Below are positions 10,735-22,470 of a DNA stretch of 64,000 nt, in pieces. The stretch's first letter is position 1. Every line of letters starts with the position of its first letter. Source of the stretch: Nilaparvata lugens. Lineage: Eukaryota > Arthropoda > Insecta > Hemiptera > Delphacidae. The notes beneath the pieces are model-generated. The model did no database searches and was not told the DNA's origin. It saw only the letters and a list, made by a program, of their open reading frames with translations. The stretch lies in the NCBI RefSeq assembly GCF_014356525.2, contig NC_052511.1, forward strand, positions 5,743,016 to 5,807,015. The letters are read 5' to 3'. Both the position numbers and the translations under genes were made by a program.

Positions 10735-11200
10735 TATTATTAAACGAAAATCCAAATTAAATGCTGTAAATCACCCCGAAGACTTCTGCTACTGCAAATA
10801 TTGACAACAGGGTAAACAGCTAGATAGAAATTCGATCTTGTATGAAAATTCAAATTAAAAGCTGTAAACCACCCCGAAGACTTCTGCTACTGCAAATATT
10901 GACAACAGGGTGAACAGCTAGATGGAAATTCGATCTAGTGTAAAAATCCAAATTAAATGCTGTAAATCACCCCGAAGACTTCTGCTACAGCAAATATTGA
11001 CAACAGGGTAAACAGCTAGATAGAAATTCGATCTAGTATGAAAATCCAAATTAAATGCTATAAATCACCCCGAAGACTTCTGCTATTGCAAATATTGACA
11101 ACAGGGTAAACAGCTAGATGAAAATTCGATCTCTAATAATTATTATTAAACGAAAATCCAAATTAAATGCTGTAAATCACCCCGAAGACTTCTGCTACTG
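10735..11200. repeat. Tandem array of a ~98-bp unit (about 5 copies)
   Basis: Units start near 10746, 10846, 10944, 11040 and 11147, each with aatgctgtaaatcacc and cccgaagacttctgctac, ending tagatagaaattcgatc. Single units occur at 7070 and 14265. The same sequence forms the two inverted arms of the MITE at 51355-51600. Confidence 0.88.
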
Positions 11201-11210
11201 TAAATTTTAG

Positions 11211-11616
11211 GTGAAAATGTTACTAAACATTAATGGTAGAGATTTTCATGCTCAATCTGCTCTAGAGATTTTTTTTGTTTCAATTGTATCTGAAGCCTGA
11301 TAATTGGGAATCTATCTGCATTGATGTGGCGGAGCTCCTGAAATTTTTACAGATATGGGACTTGTGGCAATTGATAGAGCTTATCGATGACTATTTTAGG
11401 TATGAATTTGATCAAAATCGTTGGAGCCGTTTCCGAGAAAATCACGAAAAACCCTGTTTTTGAAAACATTTTCGCTATTTTAGCCGCCATCTTGAATTGC
11501 ATTTGATCGAAATTGTTCCTGTCGGATCCTTATAGTGAAAGGACCTTAAGTTCCAAATTTCAAGTCATTCCGTTAATTTGGAGATGAGATATCGTGTACA
11601 CAGACGCACATACACT

Positions 11617-11696
<80 letters not shown>

Positions 11697-11845
11697 GACC
11701 AATACCAAAAAACCAGTTTTTTGGACTCAGGGGACCTTGAAACGTATAGAAATTCAGAAATTGGGGTACCTTAATTTTTTTCGGAGAGCAATACTTTCCT
11801 TACCTATGGTAATAGGGCAAGGAAAGTAAAAAGTACCCTTTTTTA
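11211..11845. mobile_element. Microsatellite-bearing dispersed element, copy A (5' truncated)
   Basis: A shared family with 27501 and 38565: body (tgaaaatgttactaaacatt ... agccgtttccgagaaaat), a (CA)n tract at 11619-11692, then a 3' part (ttggggtacctt ... ctttccttacctatgg) ending in a hairpin-like caaggaaagt. Internal microsatellite plus terminal hairpin resembles Helentron/HINE-type non-autonomous elements; the class is not proven. Confidence 0.7.
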
Positions 11846-12131
11846 AAATTGTTTACTTACTTGGATTTTTATTTTTATATTTCTATTCAAGAGTAGTCCT
11901 AACGAACAAGACAACCGTTTAATAAGATTTCAAAATTTTCATCATACTGATCAAAAGCTGTATAATTTTCCATAATACTTGGGATCTCCAATTAATTCTA
12001 TAACACATTTACTGTTATGATTTTTGAATTTTTCAAGGAGCAAGTCTAAATTTTCTTTATTGTTTGCCCTTCTGTTATGAGTTGTTTTTTTCATAATTTT
12101 TACTTATAATATTGAAAGTCTCGATTTTTAC

Positions 12132-12224
12132 CTGAGTCATATCAATGCCTTGATCCTCCTGCAGAGACAGTTGATGGTGGTAGTAGACTGCCGACTTTGT
12201 GTTTCCATGGACGACTTGTGTATA
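12132..12224 (-). CDS. ckn: Caskin exon, linker (YTQVVHGN...GIDMTQ)
   Basis: A 31-codon phase-0 exon with acceptor TTTTACAG/TATACA and donor ACTCAG/GTAAAA. The product starts YTQVVHGNTKSAVYYHHQLS and ends LQEDQGIDMTQ. It has no named domain, but joins FPGPQ upstream and SPGRDSPGSS downstream without frame change. Like the four exons after it, its length is a multiple of three, so it could be skipped without breaking the frame. The assignment rests on frame continuity, canonical splice sites and position rather than on a motif. Confidence 0.85.
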
Positions 12225-12780
12225 CTGTAAAATGACAGAAAACGTATCATTTGAATGGAAATAATCTTGGAGAACACTGTAAACAGCAATGCAATCACTG
12301 GGAAACAAATTCATTGAGATTTTTGAAATTAGATGAAAACTTTGTATTTTCATTACTGTATAATTTCAATTTATTCATCTGTTGGATAAGGTGAAGATAC
12401 ACAATATTTATCCACTTATTACAATAAGTAGAATCACTTGTGTAAGGGAACAACAGGATCAACTATTCCAATTTATAAAACAGAGTACACGATAGGTTAT
12501 AATAGTTACATTTTGAATATTATTTAAGATAGAAGAAACAGGCAACTGTTCATTTAAAACAGGCAAACTTTTCAATTCATCAATTTTGTCTTTTATTCCA
12601 TACATTTTACAAGTACTAAACCATGTCCAACTTTATAATTACACTTAAGAAACACAACCATTGTATAATTTATAACGTTATAATAATGTGCTCCTAACAG
12701 TACATTTCATGGAATATCCCATAAATTAGTGTATAGACCTAATCTCAATGAGCATTAGCTGAATAATTTTTTGGTTGCAC
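12225..12780. other. Intron; nothing recognised
   Basis: AT-rich sequence between the 12132-12224 exon and the tandem array. No repeat family or coding signal identified. Confidence 0.4.
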
Positions 12781-14155
12781 CAATATGTTCTAAAGTTGTC
12801 AAATATTATGTAAAAATTGGAGTTTATTTCAACCGGTTTGAAGTTCATATCTTCAATGGAAGTACGTTTCCTGGAATATCCCAGAAATTATTGTAATATC
12901 TCAATAGCCATAGGCTGAATAATTTTTGGTGGCACCAATGTTCTAAAATTGTTAAATCTTATTAAAAATTAGATTTGAAGTCCAAAAGAATTTTTTGGTT
13001 GCACCAATATGATCTAATGCTGTCAAATATTATGTAAAATTTGATTTGGATTTCCTTACAACCGGTTTCAAGTTCATATCTTTAAAGGTTATTGAGATAT
13101 TGCAGAAAATGTGCATAGTCAAGTACGTTTCATGAAATATCCCAGAAATAATTTTATAATCTCAATAAACGTTGACTGAATAGTTTTTTGGTTGCACCTT
13201 TGACTATAGAAAGAATTCTTTCTATAGTCAAAGGTTGACCAATGTTCTAAAATTGTTAAATCTTATAAAAACTTGGATTTGGAGTCCAAAAGAATTTTTT
13301 GATAGCACCAATATGTTCTAAAGTTGTCAAATATCATGTAAAAATTGATTTGGAGTTCATTACAACCGGTTTCAAGTTCATATCTTAAATGGTTATTGAG
13401 ATATTACAGAAAATGTGCATAGTTGAGTACGTTTCATGGAATATCCCAGAAATTATTGTATTATCTCAATAGCCATAGGCTGAATAATTTTTGGTGGCAC
13501 CAATGTTCTAAAATTGTTAAATCTTATAAAAAATTGGATTTGGAGTCCAATAGAATGTTTTGGTTGCACCAATATGTTCTAATGCTGTCAAATATTATGT
13601 AAAATTTGATTTGGATTTCCTTACAACCGGTTTCAAGTTCATATCTTTAAAGGTTATTGAGATATTGCAGAAAATGTGCATAGTCAAGTACGTTTCATGA
13701 AATATCCCAGAAATAATTTTATAATCTCAATAAACGTTGACTGAATAGTTTTTTGGTTGCACCTTTGACTATAGAAAGAATTCTTTCTATAGTCAAAGGT
13801 TGACCAATGTTCTAAAATTGTTAAACCTTATAAAAACTTGGATTTGGAGTCCAAAAGAATTTTTTGATAGCACCAATATGTTCTAAAAATGTCAAATATC
13901 ATGTAAAAATTGATTTGGAGCTCATTACAACCGGTTTCAAGTTCATATCTTAAATGGTTATTGAGATATTACAGAGAATGTGCATACGTTTCATGGAATG
14001 TCCCAGAAATTATTGTATAATCTCAATAACCATTGACTGAATATATTTTTGGTTGCACTAAAATGTTCTAAAGTTCTTAAATCTTATTTAAAATTAGATT
14101 TAGAGTCCAATGCAACCGCTTTCAAGTTGATATCTTCAATGGTTATTGATTTGGT
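12780..14155. repeat. Higher-order tandem array in caskin intron
   Basis: A basic module (ggttgcaccaatatgttcta ... caaccggtttcaagttcat ... catggaatatcccagaaat) is repeated with variation. A longer period of 565 bp is visible: 13015-13250 recurs at 13580-13815, including an identical 40-bp palindrome at 13196-13235 and 13761-13800. Confidence 0.85.
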
Positions 14156-14175
14156 TGAGTCTTCAACTTGAAACA

Positions 14176-14223
14176 TTCTTCTTCTTCTTCTTCTTCTTCT
14201 CCTTCATCTTCTTCTTCTTCTTT
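14176..14223. repeat. (CTT)n microsatellite
   Basis: Imperfect ctt repeats with a ccttcat interruption. It is followed at 14258-14338 by one unit of the ~98-bp repeat. Confidence 0.9.
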
Positions 14224-14374
14224 GGCTGTGCCTTATCCCATTTAAACTTCAAACATTCTAATAATTATTAAACAAAAAATCTCAATTAAATGCTGTAAAT
14301 CACCCCGAAGACTTCTGCTACTGCAAATATTGACAACATCTTAAAAAATTCTTCAAAAAATGTAATGTCGTTAC

Positions 14375-14466
14375 CTGTGGCCCAGGAAATGTGAAGGCAG
14401 GATAGTTGAACTGCCCTCCTGGAGATTTTCCTGACATTGCGTACATCTCATTCACATCGTAGCCAT
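14375..14466 (-). CDS. ckn: Caskin exon, linker (GYDVNEMYAMSG...)
   Basis: A 92-bp exon with acceptor TTTTTTTCAG/ATGGCT and donor CCACAG/GTAACG. Its first two bases complete a GAT codon started by the last G of the 28513-28713 exon, then 30 codons give GYDVNEMYAMSGKSPGGQFN and YPAFTFPGPQ. The preceding intron is about 14 kb and holds most of the large repeats of the window. A decayed copy of the acceptor region lies about 120 bp upstream in the transcript (plus-strand 14575-14640). No domain is recognised; support comes from frame and splice continuity. Confidence 0.87.
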
Positions 14467-14574
14467 CTGAAAAAAACGTTGAAATTAGTTGAGATTATAA
14501 TATAGTATTATACAAGCATTTAATATATAAAAGTATATTCCCTTTTGATTCCACATTATTACTGTTCATAGTGT

Positions 14575-14640
14575 TTTATAGTAGCCATCTGTAAAAAACG
14601 TTAAAATTAGTTGAGATTATAAATATAATATTCTACAAGC
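14575..14640 (-). pseudogene. Duplicated acceptor region of the caskin 14375-14466 exon
   Basis: The plus-strand block tagccatctgtaaaaaacg with the following ~45 bp of intron repeats the block at 14459-14525 (tagccatctgaaaaaaacg) at roughly 90% identity. It retains a polypyrimidine tract and a usable-looking ACAG/ATGGCTA acceptor, but only about 8 bases of exon. Confidence 0.65.
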
Positions 14641-15054
14641 ATTAAATTTAAAGAAATATTTTCCCTTTCGATTCGACATTATTAGTGTGCTACTAAGTAT
14701 GCCACGATGTTATGCACAAACTTAGGTTTTGCTGACCTCAGATTATAAACATTCAACTTTTAACCTTAAAATTGTGTTGTGATAATAACCTTGAATTTGT
14801 GTTTCCATTTAACTTTTATTTAATTTGAGAATATTCATTCATTAATTTAGCATTCTCATTTCATTTGCATCATTATTACATCAGTGCAACACTACAACTA
14901 ATTTTTATGTGAGTTATTGCAACTTAGTAAATGGGAATTGTATTTTTTCAATATCCCTTAAATAGCTAAAAGCTAGAGGGACTAAAATATATATGAATTG
15001 TATTTATTGAGATGTCTATTGGGATAAATTGAAATTCAAATTGGAATAAATAAT
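14641..15054. other. Caskin 14-kb intron, nothing recognised
   Basis: AT-rich, no ORF, no family identified. Confidence 0.4.
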
Positions 15055-15057
15055 TTG

Positions 15058-15295
15058 AACTTTTTGTGTAGTTGAGAAGTTGATATTGTGGTAATTATTC
15101 ATATTAGATAAAAATACTAAGAAATTGCCAAAAACACAGATTTATTGATACTTAGAAAGACCTGTTTCGGTTGTTTATCAGAGTCTGAGTTTATCAGAGA
15201 TTGACAATGGTATAACAACCGAAACCGGTCTTTCTAAGTATCAATAAATCTGTGGTTTTTGACAATTTCTTAGTATTTTTATCTAAAATAAATTG
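15058..15295. repeat. Foldback repeat with hammerhead-like core, copy 1
   Basis: Begins tttttgtgtagttgagaagt and folds on itself through aaaaatactaagaaattg. The plus-strand core at 15196-15235 reads agagattgacaatgg, a short loop, then aaccgaaaccggtctttct, and is followed by atcaataaatc. See the finding on hammerhead-like motifs. Confidence 0.75.
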
Positions 15296-15835
15296 AAATT
15301 GAATCGACAAAGTAGCGATAGAAGTATCGGTACACAGATTTCATGAGGAAAAAACCTGTCTGAGACAAACTTGCTGAATATTACAGAAATATAGATAATC
15401 ATCAACAATTGATATCATATCAGATATACCGGGATGACTTGATTCACAGCTATCAACTGTAGAAGGCAGTGGAAAAATACATCTGTCAACTGAACCTTAC
15501 TATCATTTTAACAGACTTTAACGTGACTATTATAGAAGGCAGAGGGAAGATGGGAAATGACAACTGTGAGATCATATCAATTCCACTGGCCTTATAACTT
15601 GATTCTTACTCTAATTACTTGGCTCACACGTCAGCTCAATACCATAAATAGATGTATAGTTTAATGGATATTCAAACTGTTCAAGGGATAGTTTTCAATT
15701 TTTAGTTTGATGGATATTCTAAGCGATAGTTAAATCGTTTGATGGATAGTTAAGTTCCATAAGTTTTGATGAGACTACGACCTGAACATTCACTCTACCC
15801 TGTTCACCATAAAGGGATAACTATGAAAATGTGTG
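15296..15835. other. Intron; nothing recognised
   Basis: AT-rich. Short direct repeats of gatggat.tt..a near 15650-15750 (tttgatggatattc, tttgatggatagtt). No coding signal. Confidence 0.4.
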
Positions 15836-15925
15836 TTGTTAGCTGAGCGGGATTGATTCCAGCACTTACTCCAGCTAAAACACGCAGCGAATCGTAAAAT
15901 CCAGGGTTCGAACCCTTCAAAATTT
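15836..15925 (+). ncRNA. tRNA-like segment, possible SINE head
   Basis: TAGCTGAGCGG at 15840-15850 fits a Pol III A box and GGGTTCGAACCC at 15904-15915 fits a B box. The spacing (~60 bp) is longer than in an ordinary tRNA and no acceptor stem or cloverleaf is evident, so this is more likely a tRNA-derived SINE or pseudogene than a functional tRNA. Confidence 0.4.
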
Positions 15926-16100
15926 CCCCACTCTCACTAAACGGCCGCAAAAACATGCACAGAATGTATGTTCTGGACATGTAGTCGTATGCTGGGCATA
16001 TAACGCACATGGAACCCCCTGGTCATAAAATTAGCTTCAAGCTGTTGTAGGGGTGATCGTAAATTTGTTGACAGCTTTTAAGAGAGCAAACATGACAGGG

Positions 16101-16214
16101 AAAAGAAGAAGAAGAAGAAGAAGAAGAAGAAGAAGAAGAAGAAGAAGAAGAAGAGAGGATAATGAAGAGAAGGAGGAGGAGGAGGAAGAGGAGGATGAAG
16201 AGGTGAAGGAGGAT

Positions 16215-16245
<31 letters not shown>

Positions 16246-16265
16246 ATGAGAAGCGTAGGAAGAGG
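16101..16265. repeat. (GAA)n with purine-rich GAGGA tail
   Basis: Pure gaa repeats to about 16154, then degenerate gaggagga. The apparent Arg/Glu- and Ser-rich reading frames here are composition artefacts. Confidence 0.9.
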
Positions 16266-16385
16266 GAGAGATAAATGTGGATAAAATTTGAATGGAATAG
16301 AAATAATCAATAAAAATAATACATAATGAAGAAATAAAATAAAAATAACCTGTATTGGATGAGATAAAAGTGAGAACAAACATAT

Positions 16386-16579
16386 TAAGCTGCATTTACA
16401 CCAAAGTTATTAGCAAAATGTTAATGACTTAATCCTTATAGATTCTATTAGATTGAACATTACTTATCACACACATGACGAACATATATGTGTTTGTCAA
16501 GTTCCGTTCAATCTAATAGAATCTATAAAGATTAAGTTATTAACATTTTGATAATAAATTTGGTGCAAACGCAGCTTTA
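16386..16579. repeat. Palindromic MITE, gcgtttacaccaaag family, copy 1
   Basis: Ends aagctgcatttacaccaaag and ttggtgcaaacgcagctt, with a second inverted pair inside (gattctattagattgaac). Other copies: 18193 and 18650. Confidence 0.85.
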
Positions 16580-17880
16580 GTCTCTCTAGCTTCTCTATGC
16601 AACTTCTATCCCAAGAAGAAATCTGAAGTAGTCGACAATTTAGCAAATATGTCCTAGGTACTATTTTTTAAACAAATTACGTTATCTCAAGTTCGGTCAA
16701 AATTTGCTCACTTCGGCAACGTCGAATCCAGTATGCAGACAGTATTTTAAAATAATGCAAGTTTCATTCAGACTTTTTTGTCATCGTCATTCAATCTCAG
16801 CTGTTTTCCATACATGAAATCAAGACGTTAATTAGGTGTTTGCAGAACAAATAAGCATATATGATTCTCATTACAGCATATTCTACTGCAAGGTATCAAG
16901 AATACCTTTCTAGGTACATTGCTCTACTGTAATGAAACCGTATGTTTTCTTTACAGTCGAGTATGTTTCCTAGTTCCGAAATAGGAACAGCAAAACTGCT
17001 ACAAAAAATACACCTTCAGCGTTCCAGGTGGAAATTTTGTCAACTTCCATAAAATTCCTGATTCGGAAGTAGGTTATGTTTATAGAATCCATGTAGTAAC
17101 ATCAGGACAAGCAGGTTATGTTTTCTATTTCTCAATTATTATTCTTCAGATTATTATGACAAAAAAAGTGTTCGTTACTTGGACGTGAATGTCTTTTGCA
17201 GTGCTCAAATGAAATTCTAGTCTCGGCTAACGCCTCGACTAGAAACATCATTCTCGCCTGCAAAAGGCCTCTTCCCATCCATGAGACGTAAAATACCATT
17301 ATAAGGAACAAATTGGAATATGTTCTATATTTCACAATAAAATACGCTACAGACAGTATTTTACAAACAACAAACTTGACGTTTACTTCTTTCAAGCAAG
17401 ATAAAATCTCAGTATATCCTACGAGCAAAAGTATCAAAAGAAAGTATGACAGCAATACAGTTACTAGTCTGTCCATATTTTAAATATCACACATTCTGAT
17501 CGATGAATACAATTTTATTTTGTTTTTCCAAACAGGTTCAGTCAACAACAACTGAGTAATATATATGACACAAAACGATCCATTTATAAAATTTTATTTA
17601 GCTTCTTTGTAGCTAACTAGAACAACTGGGTGTATAAAGTGATCCATTTATAATATTTTATTAGGTTTCTTTGCAGGATAGAGCAAATATATATATATAG
17701 ATTGATTATTATATGCTTTGCAGCAAACATCAGCAACTGGGTATACAGTGAACCATTGTCTCTTTTCTGTTTAGGTCTACTTGTAATATAAATAGAAATA
17801 CAAATCTCAGTTTCAGTGATCCATTTATAAATTTCATTTTGTTTTTGTAACTGGGTGCGCAGTTTTCTAAACCTGGATTT
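16580..17880. other. Intron with repeat remnants, no gene
   Basis: 16795-17200 repeats the family seen at 4000-4530. An open minus-strand stretch at 17132-17476 shows no recognisable domain and no supporting splice context, so I do not call it a gene. 17550-17880 holds a loosely repeated gatccatttataaa.ttt motif. Confidence 0.5.
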
Positions 17881-17894
17881 GCAGCAGAAAACAC

Positions 17895-18090
17895 GCTAGC
17901 TTACAAGTTGACTGCAAGCGTCCGCGTCCTTCATCAACTGAATAAGGCCTGGCTTGGGTCAACCGCTTCCTACACGCGTGTACGCGAGCGAGCGTCTAAA
18001 CGCAACTCAAATCGAAGCACGGGCGGTTTTCAGACGCGGACACTGCCTACTCAAACGCATCCCACAGATTTGACAAGAGACAAGGAGGAC
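17895..18090. other. CG-rich island in AT-rich intron
   Basis: Rich in cgcg/acgc motifs (gcgtccgcgtcc, cacgcgtgtacgcgagcg). Probably a GC-rich MITE or its remnant; no partner copy is recognised in the window. Confidence 0.45.
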
Positions 18091-18192
18091 TAGATCACAG
18101 CTGATCTGGTTGCACTTAAATCGTATCATAGAAACCGGAGAGAATAACAAACGGGACGACAAAAATACGATTGTAAATCCTTCACAAATACT

Positions 18193-18391
18193 TCAGCTGG
18201 GTTTACACCAAAGTTATTAACAAATTGTTAATAACTTAATCCTTATAGATTCTGTTAGATTGAACGGAACTTGATAAACACATATGTTCATAATTTGTGT
18301 ATGATAAGTTATGTTCAATCTGATAGAATCTATAAAGATTGAGTTAGTAACTTGGTGTTTTGTTAATAACTTTGGTGTAAACGCAGCTTTA
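18193..18391. repeat. Palindromic MITE, gcgtttacaccaaag family, copy 2
   Basis: Inverted ends cagctgggtttacacc and ggtgtaaacgcagctt; same internal structure as copy 1. A related shorter palindrome follows at 18455-18600. Confidence 0.85.
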
Positions 18392-18649
18392 GATCGTGTC
18401 ATAGAAATCGGAGAGAAAAACAAACAGGACGACAAAAATACGATTGTAAAGCCTCGTTTACTCCAGAGTTGTCAACAAAATGTTGTTTTCCTTCACACAA
18501 ATACTTAGTCAATTTCTTCGATTGAAAAAAGTAAAATAATGTTGTGCTTTTTAAGAAATTGACAACAAATTGTCGAAATTTGTTGAAATCTTAGTTGACA
18601 ACTTTATTTATTTATTTACAAAGGCAACTTTCTACAAATATTTCAACTT

Positions 18650-18834
18650 TAAAGCTGCGTTTACACCAAAGTTATTAACATAATGTTTATTTTTCGTCTT
18701 CATAGATTCTATTAGATTGAACATAACTTAGCATACACGTGATGAACATATGTGTTTGTCAAGTCCGTTCAATCTAATGGAATCTATAAGGACGGAAAAA
18801 TAAACATTTTGTTAAGAGGTGTAAACGTAGCTTG
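18650..18834. repeat. Palindromic MITE, gcgtttacaccaaag family, copy 3
   Basis: Inserted into the tacaaaggcaactttcta repeat: the host motif breaks at 18650 and resumes at 18835 (gagcctagatgatgatg). Confidence 0.82.
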
Positions 18835-20760
18835 AGCCTAGATGATGATGAGGAGATTATGATATACAGAACAAACGTTTCTATTTGTGATCATTTCATG
18901 AATGGACCAATGGAGAGATGAATAGCTAAAATTTAAGTTAACAATGAGAAGCTGAAATGAAATAATGAGAGAGAAATGAAACTTGAATTAACTGTTAAAT
19001 CTATACTAATTACTCTGGAGGTGTAAACGTGGCTTAATAGACTACCTTCCTGTGTTATTGTGGTAGATATCCATATTGAATGGGAAAGAATTGATATTTT
19101 CAAAGCCACTAATTCATTAAAATAATTTGAAAAGGTGGCACAACATTGTAGGGAGAAAAGCATGGGCAAATCAGAAGACGTATGTTGCAAAATTGTAATT
19201 TTGTTCGATAAGAGTACATATAATCCAACTACACCATATTACCAACCCAAAACAACAATCCGTTTCAATAAAAATGACATGTGAGCTCACACGAAAGAAT
19301 GCTCCTGTAAATAATAATTTTTATTAAAATAAAGAGGATTTTTTGACATTTCAATAAAATTTTGCTACTCCAATATTCATTAGATCATACTGACAATAAC
19401 GTTATTGATTGCAAGAATACTGATAACATACTCGATAAGCAATAATCCCTCCAATATGGAATAATATTACAACCATAGAGAAAATATAGCATAATAGCAT
19501 TATGGTATCTATGTTACTACTCATGACTTATCACAATAATCAACCTACTGACATCGCATAAATTACCCACGACATTTCTTATCTCTTAATCTGATTAGAA
19601 TTAACACACAGTGAAAATAGGGGAACTCCTTTCTGATTTCAACTGCAAGACTTGAGTTGAGAACACCAAGCAATATTATCGAATGGCGTTCACATTTCAC
19701 TCAGTATCGAAAATGGGCGCTACAAAGTCGCGATAGTCGATAAAAAACATCGACTAACAGCACATTTCAATCAGAGATGGCTATGCTACAGCACATTTCA
19801 ATCAGTATCGAAAGAGGGCGCAACAATGTCGCGATAGTCGATAAAAAACTTCGAGATTTTTGCGTTGGAGCGCGTTGCATATTGAGCACACGTTACATAA
19901 ATAAACATAAATTTGCAAACAATGTAAACATACAGTCCACCTGAACCCGTACTCCTTGAGTCTTTTATCTTTATCTTTTTAAACGCTAAATGTCATCTAA
20001 TGATCGTTAATGGATGAAGATTGTTATCTAAGATACTAATATCATGTTAAGGACCATTGTTTCGTTTTGAAGAGTGTTATTCAATGATTAGATTTGCATT
20101 TTAAATTGGCTTCAGTGCAGGTATTGAATAGAGCACTTACTTCATCGTTTAAAACCCGCATGCAATAGAAATATCATAAGTGGAAAGTAATAAAAGTCTG
20201 ATAAGTAATTTTTTACTGGAAATTGTGATGATTTTACTTGATAAATTCTCAGGTTTGAAATTCCTTAGGTATAGTGAGACGTTTTCTAACATGATTACTA
20301 ATTTTATAATTAATTCTTGAGTATACCTAACCTATCCGACGGTGACAAATAGATAATTCAGAGAGATCAAATTGTTAGAGTCATCATATCCTTCTATTAC
20401 AAATTCTGCTAAATTGATGTGTTTGAGGATTAAGTTGACAGAGTATTGATGTTGATTTTATTTTATTATTTGTTCTATTAATTTCAGTATTCTGTTGATT
20501 GTTCTTCTTACTCATCCATAATCACATCTTTTCTTTTGCAATAATTATATGCCCCCAAAGCGTTTCAATAGAATAATTCTATAATTATAATTTTGGCGCC
20601 ATCCTTCCAGTAAACTGGTTATTGGATGTAGAAGGAGAAATTAAGGAATTATTTATACTCATTTTATGCATTTATAGATACAATATCATTCTCAACTATA
20701 AATTATTGGGAAAAGAACAACAGACTTATAAAGCCCAAAACTGTTTCTTTCCCAAATTAG
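18835..20760. other. Intron, mostly featureless
   Basis: 19262-19375 is one copy (minus orientation) of the gagctcacacgaaagaatg family also at 8130-8230 and 56560-56645. 19690-19860 holds a local duplication (tttcaatcagtatcgaaa.agggcgc.acaa.gtcgcgatagt). No exon recognised. Confidence 0.5.
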
Positions 20761-22470
20761 TTGGACTGAAGAGAAAAGTACAGATAAAACTGTAGAAGAA
20801 ACAAAAGAGGTAATCAATTTAACTTGAAATCTGTTCGATAAATACCTCGCAATTAATAGAACACTTGTGATTTCCCAAATATTCATTAAAAGACTGCTTA
20901 ATGCTTAATTTTTGTTAGAAATTCGGTGATGATTACACTATATAAAACCATGTTTCTCAAGTTATACTGACGATCAAAATACAAATAAAACTTTGTAGAA
21001 GAAACAAAACAGAGAATCAACTAAACAGGAGAGCTGATAAATACTCCGCAATTAATACAGAACTTGCGATTTCCCAAATATCCATTAAGAGGCTGTTTAA
21101 TGTTTAATTTTTTGTTAGAAATTGTGTGATAAAACCAGCTTTCTCAAGTTATACTGATGATCAAAACACAAATGAAACATTGTAGAAGGAACAAAATAGA
21201 GAATCAACTGAACAGAAGAGCTGATAAATACTCCGCAATTAATACAGCATTTGTGATTTCCCAAATATTCATTAAGAGGCTGCTTAATGCTCAATTTGTT
21301 AGAAATTGGGTGATAATTTCACCATATAAAACCATCTTTTCAAGTTATAATGACGATCAAAACACAAATAAAACTTTGTACAAGGAACAAAACAGAGAAT
21401 CAATCAAACAGAAGAGCTGAAATACTCCGCAATTAGTAGAACATTAACGATTTTCCAAATATTCATTAAGAGGCTGCTTGATGCTTAATTTTTTGTTAAA
21501 AATTGTGTGATTATTACACTACCGGTATATAAAACCATCTTTCTCAAGTTATACTGATGATCAAAGCACAAATGAAACTTTGTAGAAGGAACAAAATAGA
21601 GAATCAACTAAACAGAAGAGCTGATAAATACTCCGCAATTAATACAGCACTTGCGATTTTCCAAATATTCATTAAGAGGCTGCTTGATGCTTAATTTTTT
21701 GTTAAAAATTGGGTAATGGTTTCACTATATAAAACCATCTTTCTCAAGTTATACTGAAGAGCAAAACACAAATAAAACTTTGTAGAAGGAACAAAACAGA
21801 GAATCAACTAAACAGGAGAGCTGATAAATACTCCGCAATTAATACAGCACTAGTGATTTCCCAAGTATTCATTAAGAGGCTGTTTGATGCTCAATTTGTA
21901 AGAAATTGGGTGATGATTTCACTATATAAAACCATGTTTCTCAAGTTATACTGATGATCAAAACACAGATAAAACTTTGTAGAAGGAACAAAATAGAGAA
22001 TCATCTAAACAGGAGAGCTGATAAATACTCCGCAATTAATACAGCACTTGTGATTTCCCCAAATATTCATTAAGAGGCTGTTCAATGTTTAATTTTTTGT
22101 TAGAAATTGTGTGATAAAACCATCTTTCTCAAGTTATACTGATGATCAAAACACAAATGAAACTTTGTAGAAGGAACAAAACAGAGAATCAACTAAACAG
22201 AAGAGCTGATAAATACTCCGCAATTAATACAGCACTTGTGATTTCCCAAATATTCATTAAGAGGCTGCTTGATGCTTATTTTTTGTTAAAAATTGTGTGA
22301 AGATCACACTATATAAAACCATATTTCTATAGTTATACTGAAGAGCTAAACAAAAATGAAACTTTGTAGAAGGAACAAAACAGAGAATCAATTAAACAGG
22401 AAAGCTGATAAATACTCCGCATTACAACAACACTTGCGATTTTCCCAAATATTCATTAAGAGGCTGCCTT
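20760..22470. repeat. Satellite-like tandem array, ~190-203-bp unit, 8 or more copies
   Basis: Units begin with gttatactgatgatcaaa near 20959, 21148, 21343, 21546, 21748, 21943, 22131 and 22333; a diverged first unit starts near 20760. Shared blocks are agctgataaatactccgca and ttcattaagaggctgctt. The unit length is close to one nucleosome repeat. Confidence 0.92.

Noticed and set aside
15836..15925. Functional tRNA gene
   Set aside because: A and B boxes are present but too far apart, with no acceptor-stem pairing or clear anticodon arm; kept only as a tRNA-like segment.
17132..17476. 114-codon minus-strand frame with hydrophobic start
   Set aside because: No recognised domain, no ribosome or splice context, overlaps the end of a dispersed repeat.
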